A stretch of DNA of 64,000 nt from CALMKX01 sp036274895 (GTDB lineage Bacteria; Acidobacteriota; Thermoanaerobaculia; Multivoradales; SZUA-115), in the NCBI GenBank assembly GCA_036274895.1, contig DASUEU010000004.1, positions 1 to 64,000 of the forward strand, written 5' to 3'. Below the pieces are notes generated by a model, which was given only the letters and a program-made list of their open reading frames with translations, ran no database searches and was not told the origin of the DNA. Each line of letters begins with the position of its first letter. Within the stretch, counting starts at the first letter, position 1. Of this stretch, positions 26,241-33,307 are shown piece by piece. The translations under genes and the position numbers were made by a program.

Positions 26241-26573
26241 CGGCGTCCTCCGGTCATGGAAGCGGACGGGTCCCGAGGCCCGCGGAGCCTGCCGTCCGCA
26301 GCCGGGGTTCGCCCGATGGTTTCTTTGCTTCGGCCGGAAGGGGGAGGTCATCCGGCCCGACGTGGAGAAGGCTTGGGGAAGTACTACTTCACCAGCCGCT
26401 CCCACGCTCAAAGGCTGTCTGCCCCGAGATACGGCGGGGGGCCTGGTAGGGGGACGTGGCCCTCACCACTGCCCCTCCCTTCGGCTGCGCTCAGGGCGTG
26501 CTCCCGACCCACCCTGGCCTCCCGCCGGGCGAGGGGGACCGAGGGGGTGAGGGGCCCGGTGGCGACAGACCGT
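26241..26573. repeat. Non-coding interval with repeat-like sequence
   Basis: No convincing gene was seen in these 333 bases between the protease and CPXCG genes. The right half reads like a dispersed element: CCCTCACC at 26460-26467 is matched by GGTGAGGG at 26546-26553, enclosing a CTTCGGCTGCGCTCAGGGCG-type stretch that recalls the repeats near 42.9 kb and 56.0 kb. The left part would hold the protease-operon promoter, which I could not define. Confidence 0.5.
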
Positions 26574-26756
26574 TCAGTCGGAGAGCCGCTCGGCCCGGGC
26601 TTCGACGTCGCCGCCGAAGCCCCGCCGGACGGTCAGCTGCCAGGGGTTGCAGCAGACCTCGCAGTCCCAGACCAGCTCACCTGCCACGTCCGGCTCGAGG
26701 AAGACCTCGACCGTCTCGAAGCAGTAGGGGCAGGTGACCAGGAGGGGGTCGAGCAC
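26574..26756 (-). CDS. CPXCG-motif cysteine-rich small protein
   Basis: A 60-residue protein with two cysteine pairs, CPYC near residue 9 and CEVCC near 32, spaced as in the Cys_rich_CPXG family (consensus CPYCGE...DCxxCCxP). The sequence VWDCEVCCNPWQL matches the family core, although CPYCF replaces the usual CPYCG. It probably binds zinc. Its ATG lies 3 bp after the helicase-fusion stop, so it is co-transcribed with it. Molecular function is unknown. Confidence 0.8.
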   Translation of the reverse strand: MLDPLLVTCPYCFETVEVFLEPDVAGELVWDCEVCCNPWQLTVRRGFGGDVEARAERLSD

Positions 26757-26759
26757 GCT

Positions 26760-29336
26760 CTACAGCCGTCGCCGCGTGGGCAGGTGCCGCCGGCCGCCGC
26801 GTACGCGCTGTCCGCCCGCCTTCTCCTGCCAGGCATCGACACCGCCGACCGAGCAGCGCGGCAGCTCGAAGCCGAGGGCGGACTCGATCTCCTTGATCAT
26901 CATCTTGTCCTGCCAGGTGGCGATCGAGGACACCGTGCCCTGCAACCGGCCACGGGCGGTGCGCCCGGCGCGGTGGATGTAGTCCTCGACGGTCTCGGGC
27001 AGCTCGAAGTTGATGATGTGCTGGATGCGGGGGACGTCGATGCCGCGGGCGGCGATGTCGGTGGCCACCAGGATGCGGTGCTCACCCTCGCGGAAGCCTT
27101 CGAGGGCCTGCACCCGCTCGGCCTGGGAGCGGTCCGAGTGGATGCGCACCACCGGGTGGCCTTCGCGCTCGAGGGCGCGCGAGAGCCACTCGGCGTCGAT
27201 CTTCCGTCGGCAGAACACCAGCGTCGAGCCCAGCTCCTCGTTGAGCAGCTCGACCAGGCAGGCCTTCTTGTCGTCCGGCTCCACCAAGTAGAGCCGGTGC
27301 GTGATGCCTTCCGCGGCCCGCCCCGGCGGCAGGATGTCGATGCGCACCGGCTCATGCATCAGCCGCTGGGCCAGGCGCTCGATGGCATCGGGCATGGTGG
27401 CCGAGAACATCAGGGTTTGCCGCTGGCCGGGCACGTAGGAGAGCACGTCCTGGATTTGCGGCAGGAAGCCCAGGTCGAGCATGTGGTCGGCCTCGTCGAG
27501 CACCAGATGACTGAGCTTGTCGAGCCGGAGGTTGCCACGGTCGAGGTGATCGAGCAGGCGACCCGGGGTGGCGACCACGATGTCCGGGTTCGCCCGCAGG
27601 CCGTCGATCTGCGGTCCCATGCGCACGCCGCCGATCAGGCACACCGTCTTCAGGTGATGATCCTGACCGAAGAGCTGGAGGAACGCCTTGGTCTGCAGAG
27701 CGATCTCGCGGGTGGGCGAGAGGATCAGCCCGCGCACGCCGTGGCCGTGAGTCAGCCGTTCGGCCAAGGGCAGGCAGAAGGCGGCGGTCTTGCCCGAGCC
27801 GGTCTGGGCGAGGCCGATGAGGTCCTTGCCTTCGAGGGCCGGCGGGATCACCGCCGCCTGGATCGGCGTCGGGTGGTGGAAGCCGATCTTCGCCAGCACC
27901 GCGAGGATCGGCGCGGAGAGGCCGAAGCTGCCGAAGGTCTCCTCGATGGTCGCGACCGGGTGCTGGGGAATGGCCTGGAGCAAGGACCGGGGGCGCAGGC
28001 CGAGCTCGTCCTCGAGCTCATCCCCTTCCTCGTCCCCTTCGGCTTCGAGCTCCTCCTCGTAGTCCTCCGCCTCCTCCTCGTCGTAGTCCTCCGCCTCGTC
28101 CTCGAGGTCGTCCTCGACCTCCTCGATTTCCTCGAGCTCCTGGCCCAAGGCGAGCGGCGCCGCCGGCAAAGCCGGCACCGGGCGCTCCTCGACCCGCGGC
28201 AGGGGAACGGGCACCGGTTGCGGGGCGCGGATGACCGGCTCGACCCTCGGCGGCTCGATGGCCGCTTGCGGCTCTGGGGCTGCTTGCCGTTCCGGCGCTC
28301 GTTGCGGCTCTGGGGTTCGAGGGGGTTCGGGGGTCCGGGGTGGGGGTGCCAGCACTGCCGGCGTGGGGGGCTGAGGGACCACCTGGGGCTGGGGGGCCAC
28401 CTGGGGCTGGGGGGCCACTTCGGCCGGCGCGGTCAGGGCGCGTAGGGCGAAGAGGTCCGGGTTGAGCAGGCCGGCGGCGATCGTCCACACCTTGCCGGTG
28501 ACCCGCACGCCCACCCAGCCCTCGGGAGAGCCGTAGCACTCGGCCTCGAGCTCGGAGGGGCGGCCGACCAGCCGGCCCTGCCGGAACACCATCCGCTCCC
28601 GCGGCCGGGCCGCCCCGTGGCGCACCAGGTAGAGCGCGGCCGGGCCGACTGCGCTGCCGGTGGCGGGGTCCTCGAGGCCGGTGACGTGGTCCCAGCTCCG
28701 GCCCTCACGGGTTGCGGCGTCCACCAGGTAAACGAAGCGGGCCCCCGCCGCTGCGAGCAGGGGAGCGAGCTTCCCGCCATCCGGGCGCGCTCGCTCGAGA
28801 CCCTTGGCCAGGGGGACGATCAGGTAGGGCAGGCCGGTCGAGGCCACCTGCACCGGCAGGCCCTCGGCGCGATCCGTCTCGGTGAGGCCCAGGGCCGCCA
28901 GCACCAGGGCGGCGTCACCCGGCTCGAGGGGCCGGCCAAAGCTCGCCCGGCCCTGGTCGAAGGAGGTGCGGTAGTGGTTGCTCTCCCGCTCGCTGGTGAC
29001 CACCCGGCTGCGCCCACCCACCTCGAAGGTCCACTCCACCCGCGGCTCGGGAGCCTGGCTCTCCTCGTGGAGCACCGCCGCCGCGCCGAGCAGGGGATGG
29101 CCGGCGAAGGGCAGCTCCTCGCGGTCGGTGAAGATGCGCACCCGGCGCTGCCGGCTGGCCTTGTCACCGATCACCAGGATCGATTCGGTCAGCCCCAGCT
29201 CCCGGGTGAGCCGCTGCGCCAGCTCGGGCTCCAAGTCCACGGCCTCGGGGTAGACGGCGAGGGGGTTACCGGAGAGGGGCTCGGAAGCGAAAACGTCGAC
29301 GAGGCGGAAACGCAAGGCGGGCGGGATGCGACTCAT
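26760..29336 (-). CDS. PhzF-like epimerase domain fused to DEAD-box RNA helicase
   Basis: A single open frame of 858 residues joins two unrelated enzymes. Residues 8-290 are a PhzF-family domain: RFRLVDVFASEPLSGNPLAV, catalytic Glu51 in GLTESIL, and DPATGSA at 223-229. Residues about 303-395 are Pro/Ala-rich and 400-445 are strongly acidic, forming a flexible linker. From about 465 comes a DEAD-box helicase with the Q-motif region near 468-493, AQTGSGKT at 510, PTREIALQ, DEAD at 614, SAT at 645 and HRAGRTAR. ATG at 29336 is chosen because PhzF proteins normally begin here; the frame is open for 44 further codons upstream. PhzF substrate and reason for fusion are unknown. Confidence 0.88.
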   Translation of the reverse strand: MSRIPPALRFRLVDVFASEPLSGNPLAVYPEAVDLEPELAQRLTRELGLTESILVIGDKASRQRRVRIFTDREELPFAGHPLLGAAAVLHEESQAPEPRVEWTFEVGGRSRVVTSERESNHYRTSFDQGRASFGRPLEPGDAALVLAALGLTETDRAEGLPVQVASTGLPYLIVPLAKGLERARPDGGKLAPLLAAAGARFVYLVDAATREGRSWDHVTGLEDPATGSAVGPAALYLVRHGAARPRERMVFRQGRLVGRPSELEAECYGSPEGWVGVRVTGKVWTIAAGLLNPDLFALRALTAPAEVAPQPQVAPQPQVVPQPPTPAVLAPPPRTPEPPRTPEPQRAPERQAAPEPQAAIEPPRVEPVIRAPQPVPVPLPRVEERPVPALPAAPLALGQELEEIEEVEDDLEDEAEDYDEEEAEDYEEELEAEGDEEGDELEDELGLRPRSLLQAIPQHPVATIEETFGSFGLSAPILAVLAKIGFHHPTPIQAAVIPPALEGKDLIGLAQTGSGKTAAFCLPLAERLTHGHGVRGLILSPTREIALQTKAFLQLFGQDHHLKTVCLIGGVRMGPQIDGLRANPDIVVATPGRLLDHLDRGNLRLDKLSHLVLDEADHMLDLGFLPQIQDVLSYVPGQRQTLMFSATMPDAIERLAQRLMHEPVRIDILPPGRAAEGITHRLYLVEPDDKKACLVELLNEELGSTLVFCRRKIDAEWLSRALEREGHPVVRIHSDRSQAERVQALEGFREGEHRILVATDIAARGIDVPRIQHIINFELPETVEDYIHRAGRTARGRLQGTVSSIATWQDKMMIKEIESALGFELPRCSVGGVDAWQEKAGGQRVRGGRRHLPTRRRL

Positions 29337-29498
29337 GGGGTGGGAAAGATCCTCGATCTCAGGGGCAGGTCTTGCAGGTCGGGGTTGGAGGAGCCGATGC
29401 ACCTGCTCAGTGGGCGGCGAATCGATCCCCTCGCTCCGGGAGGGCACAACACCGCGTAAGACTACCACGGTGTGCAGGTTGCGGTGGGTGTGGTCCGC

Positions 29499-30956
29499 CT
29501 ACCCCTTCACCACCGCCATCGGCCGCAGGCGGACGAGTTTCTTGGCCAGGCCGGCGCCGGCGACGACGTCGACGACGGCTTCCACGTCCTTGTAGGCATC
29601 GGGCATCTCCTCGTCCACGGTGGCGCGGCTGGCGGCGCGCACCAGGATGCCCTGGGCCTCGAGCTCGCGCACCAGGTTGCGGGGGCGGGCGAGCTTCTTG
29701 GCCGCGTGGCGGGACAGCCGCCTCCCGGCGCCGTGGCAGCAGGAGGAGAAGGTCTCCGACGCGGCGCGGTCGAGGCCCAGGAGGACAAAGCTCGCGCGGC
29801 CCATGTCCCCCGGCACCAGCACCGGCTGGCCGATCTCACGGTAGCGCGGCGCCAGCTCGGGGTGGCCGGGGGGCAGGGCGCGGGTGGCTCCCTTACGGTG
29901 GACGCACACCCGTCGCCGCCGGCCCTCGACCTCGTGCTCTTCGAGCTTGGCGATGTTGTGTGCCACGTCGTAGACGATGCTCATGCCCTCGGCCACGGCC
30001 TCGCCGAAGATCTTGGCGAAGGCCTGCCGGACGAAGAAGGTGATCAGCTGCCGATTGGCGAAGGCGAAGTTGGCGGCGGCGTTCATGGCGCCCCAGTAGG
30101 CCCGAGCTTCGGGGCTCGAGAGGGGCGCGCAGCACAGCTGGGGATCGGGCAGGGGGATCTTGTACTTCCTCGCCGCGGCCAGCATGGCGTCGAGGTGGTC
30201 GTCACAGACCTGGTGACCGAGACCGCGGGAGCCGGTGTGGATCAGCACCGCGACCGTGCCCGCGCCGAGGCCGAGCGCCGACGCTGCTTCGTCATCATAG
30301 GTCTCGTCGATCCAATCGACCTCGACGAAGTGGTTGCCCGAGCCGACCGTGCCGAGCTGGGAGCGACCGCGGTCCCGGGCGCGCTTGCTGACCTCTGCCG
30401 GGTCGGCACCGGCCAGCCGTCCGCCGGCCTCGATGGCCGCCAGGTCCTCGGCTCGGCCGTAGCCCATCTCCACCGCCCGTGCCGCTCCCCCGACCAGGAC
30501 GCGGTCGAGCTCGGGGTCGCCGAGCTTGACGTCGGAGCGGGCTGAGCCGACCCCCGACGGCACGGTGCGGAACAGCTCGTCGACCAGCTCGCGCAGCCGC
30601 GGGCGCACCTGCTCGGCCGCGAGCGGTGTGCTGAGGAGGCGAACCCCGCAGTTGATGTCGTAGCCGACGCCGCCGGGCGAGACCACCCCGTGGTCGGGAT
30701 CGAAGGCGGCGACGCCGCCGATGGGGAAGCCGTAGCCCCAGTGGATGTCCGGCATGGCGATCGACGGGCCGACGATGCCGGGAAGGCAGGCGACGTTGGC
30801 GACCTGGCGGAGCGACTCGTCCGTCTCGAGGTCCTTGACCTGTACGGCGGAGGCGAAGACCAAGCCGTCGGTCTGCATGGCGCCGGTCTTCGGGATCGCC
30901 CAGCGAAACTTGTCGATCCGCTTGAGCTTGGGCAGGCCGCGATCGTGGGCTTTCAT
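29499..30956 (-). CDS. rtcB: RNA-splicing/repair ligase RtcB
   Basis: GTP- and Mn-dependent RNA ligase of 485 residues that joins 2',3'-cyclic phosphate or 3'-phosphate ends to 5'-OH ends. Recognisable blocks are AMPDIHWGYGFPIGGV, GVGYDINCGVRLL (metal ligands Asp100 and Cys103), VGSGNHFVEVD, HTGSRGLGHQV and SSCCHGAGRRLSR, which holds the guanylylated histidine. The length is typical. The ATG overlaps the archease stop (ATGA), the classic archease-rtcB pairing. With the downstream DEAD-box gene the context points to RNA repair or tRNA processing. Confidence 0.97.
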   Translation of the reverse strand: MKAHDRGLPKLKRIDKFRWAIPKTGAMQTDGLVFASAVQVKDLETDESLRQVANVACLPGIVGPSIAMPDIHWGYGFPIGGVAAFDPDHGVVSPGGVGYDINCGVRLLSTPLAAEQVRPRLRELVDELFRTVPSGVGSARSDVKLGDPELDRVLVGGAARAVEMGYGRAEDLAAIEAGGRLAGADPAEVSKRARDRGRSQLGTVGSGNHFVEVDWIDETYDDEAASALGLGAGTVAVLIHTGSRGLGHQVCDDHLDAMLAAARKYKIPLPDPQLCCAPLSSPEARAYWGAMNAAANFAFANRQLITFFVRQAFAKIFGEAVAEGMSIVYDVAHNIAKLEEHEVEGRRRRVCVHRKGATRALPPGHPELAPRYREIGQPVLVPGDMGRASFVLLGLDRAASETFSSCCHGAGRRLSRHAAKKLARPRNLVRELEAQGILVRAASRATVDEEMPDAYKDVEAVVDVVAGAGLAKKLVRLRPMAVVKG

Positions 30957-31348
30957 AGGTCGAAGATCAGCTCCGCGCGCAGCCCCTCGGTGGTGCGTTC
31001 GTAGAGGTAGCGGTGGCGGGTCAGGGCCTTGACCTGACGCTCGGATTGGTGGCGGAGAGGATCGAACGGCTCACCGCTGACGATGACCGCGCCGTCATCC
31101 GGTGAGCAGGTGCTGGGCAGGAAGCCATCCACGTCGGCCAGGTAGATCAGCTCACGGACGAAGCGGAAAAAACGCTCCGCCTCCTCCTCTCCTTCCAGGT
31201 GCACCCTGCGCTCCTCCCGTGCCACCACCTCGCTCGGCCCGACGAGCACCTCCCGCACCAGGTCCACGGCCTCGGCGCAGAGCGTGGCGAAGTCGGGTGC
31301 CGAAAGCTCGGCGCGGAGGTCGGCGGTGTGGCCGAGCAGGCGGTGCAC
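30953..31348 (-). CDS. Archease (RtcB activator)
   Basis: A 131-residue archease, which helps RtcB reach the guanylylated state and turn over. It shows the HTADLRAEL N-terminus, a Glu-rich centre (VHLEGEEEAERFFRFVRELIYL), GEPFDPLRHQSERQVKALTRH and the short C-terminal end LRAELIFDL typical of the family. Translation starts at GTG (31348), 9 bp after the ABC exporter stop, and the stop overlaps rtcB by 4 bp. Confidence 0.92.
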   Translation of the reverse strand: MHRLLGHTADLRAELSAPDFATLCAEAVDLVREVLVGPSEVVAREERRVHLEGEEEAERFFRFVRELIYLADVDGFLPSTCSPDDGAVIVSGEPFDPLRHQSERQVKALTRHRYLYERTTEGLRAELIFDL

Positions 31349-31357
31349 GTCCAGAAC

Positions 31358-33271
31358 CTACAGCCGCCCCGCCCCGGTCCCCGCTGGCGAAGGGGCGCCG
31401 GCCTTCGGCACCTCCGGTGTGAAGTCCTCGCCGGGGTTGATGAACTGGTCACTCTCGAACTGGTATTGGCGGTCGTGGAGCTGGCGGTAGCGGCCGCCCA
31501 GGGCCATCAGCTCCGGGTGGGTGCCGCGCTCGACGATCTCGCCATCCTCGAGCACCAGGATCTGGTCGGCGCTGCGGATGGTCGAGAGGCGATGGGCGAT
31601 GACGAAGGTGGTGCGGCCCCGGCGCAGCTTCTTCAGGCCGTCCTGGATCAGGGCCTCGCTCTCGCTGTCGAGGCTGGAGGTGGCCTCGTCGAGGATCAGG
31701 ATCCGCGGGTCGGCGAGGATCGCGCGGGCAATCGCCACCCGCTGGCGCTGGCCGCCGGAGAGCTTGACACCCCGCTCGCCGACCACGGTGTCGTAGCCGT
31801 CCGCGAAGCCGCGCACGAACTCGTCGCAGTGGGCCACGCGGGCCGCGTTCTCGATCTCCTCGCGACTGGCCCCGGGCCGGCCGTAGCGGATGTTCTCGGC
31901 CACCGTGCCGTCGAACAGGAAGTTGTCCTGGAAGACCACGCCCAGGTACGAGCGGTAGTCGGAGAGGCGCAGCTCGGCGAGGTCGCGGCCGTCGATGAGG
32001 AGGCGCCCCGAGGTCGGGCGCGCGAAGGCCATCACCAGGCTGATCAGGGTGCTCTTGCCCGAGCCGCTGGGGCCGACCAGGGCGGTGGTGGTGCCGGCCG
32101 GCGCGCAGAGCGAGACGTGGCGCAGCACCGGCGTATCCGCCTTGTACTCGAAGGAGACGTCCTCGAACTCGATGTCGCCGCGCATCGTCTCGAGGCCGTC
32201 GAGGGTCGTCTCGGCGGTGCGCTCGGTGGCCAGCGAGCGGATCTCGCGCAGGCGGTCGAGGCCGGCGAAGGCTTCGGTGATCTGGGTGCCGATCGAGGCG
32301 ATCTGTACCAGGGGCCCGGCGACCATGCCGGTGAACAGCAGGTACATCACGAAGTCGCCCAGGGTCATGGTGCCGGCGAGGATGGCCCGGCCGCCGAGCA
32401 CGGCGATCAAGAGGCCCAGAGCGCCGACCAGAAGGCTGGTGAAGGCGGACACCGAGGCGATGGCCATCATGGTCGAGCGCACGTTGCGGAACAGCCGGTG
32501 GGCGCCCTTGGCGAAGGTCAGGTCCTCGCGCTTCTCGGCGGTGTATGCCTTGACCAGCCGCACGCCGCCGAAGGTCTCGCCCAGCCGGCCGGTGACCTCG
32601 GCCTGGATCTTGCCGCGGTCACGGAAGATCGGTCGCAGCTTCTTGAAGGTCAGGGCCATCACGCCGCCGAAGACGGCGAGGCCGCCGAGCACGGCCAGGG
32701 TCAGCTGCCAGTTCAAGTAGAAGAGCACGGTGAGGGCGACGGCGGCGGTGAGCAGGCCGCCCACCAGCTCGACCAGGCCGGTGCCCACCAGGTTGCGGAT
32801 GCCCTCGGCGTCGCTCATCACCCGGGAGATCAGCTCGCCGCTCTTGGCCGAGTCGAAGTAGGACACCGGCAGGCGCACCACGTGTTGCTCGACCTTCTTC
32901 CTCATGTCGGTGATCGAGTACTGGGCGGCGATGCCCAAGAGCAGGGTGAGGCTGAACGAGGCGGCGGCCTGAAGCAGGGTGGCGGCGCCCGCGGCCATGG
33001 CCAGGACCACCAGCAGGTCGCCGGTGCCCTGGACGGTGTAGCCGACGGCGGCGCCGATCTTGGCCAGCAAGGGCGAGGCCCCCTTGCCGATGATGTCGTC
33101 GATGAGGATCTTCGAGGAGGCGGGCAGGACCAGACCGGCCATGCGGCCGACGGCGATCAGGGCCAGGCCGACGGCCAGCCGCTGCCAGCGCGCGACGACC
33201 AGCTGCTTCGCCTCGCCCAGAGCCGTGCCCAGCTCGACCTTCTTCTTCTTGGGGGTTTCGGGTTCGCTCAC
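31358..33271 (-). CDS. ABC exporter, MsbA-like (transmembrane + ATPase)
   Basis: Half-transporter of 637 residues acting as a homodimer in the inner membrane. Six transmembrane segments occupy about residues 30-330, with the coupling segment RLPVSYFDSAKSGELISRVMSD. The ATPase domain has Walker A GPSGSGKST, Q-loop VFQDN, signature LSGGQRQR, Walker B ILILDEATSSLD and an H-loop histidine. The MsbA/LmrA-like layout fits lipid, lipopolysaccharide or drug export; the substrate cannot be read. It lies 36 bp after the 2-oxoglutarate dehydrogenase gene and 9 bp before archease, so all four may share a transcript, although functions differ. Confidence 0.93.
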   Translation of the reverse strand: MSEPETPKKKKVELGTALGEAKQLVVARWQRLAVGLALIAVGRMAGLVLPASSKILIDDIIGKGASPLLAKIGAAVGYTVQGTGDLLVVLAMAAGAATLLQAAASFSLTLLLGIAAQYSITDMRKKVEQHVVRLPVSYFDSAKSGELISRVMSDAEGIRNLVGTGLVELVGGLLTAAVALTVLFYLNWQLTLAVLGGLAVFGGVMALTFKKLRPIFRDRGKIQAEVTGRLGETFGGVRLVKAYTAEKREDLTFAKGAHRLFRNVRSTMMAIASVSAFTSLLVGALGLLIAVLGGRAILAGTMTLGDFVMYLLFTGMVAGPLVQIASIGTQITEAFAGLDRLREIRSLATERTAETTLDGLETMRGDIEFEDVSFEYKADTPVLRHVSLCAPAGTTTALVGPSGSGKSTLISLVMAFARPTSGRLLIDGRDLAELRLSDYRSYLGVVFQDNFLFDGTVAENIRYGRPGASREEIENAARVAHCDEFVRGFADGYDTVVGERGVKLSGGQRQRVAIARAILADPRILILDEATSSLDSESEALIQDGLKKLRRGRTTFVIAHRLSTIRSADQILVLEDGEIVERGTHPELMALGGRYRQLHDRQYQFESDQFINPGEDFTPEVPKAGAPSPAGTGAGRL

Positions 33272-33307
33272 CCGCGTAGGCTAGCGCAATCCCGCGCCGT
33301 TTCCCCC

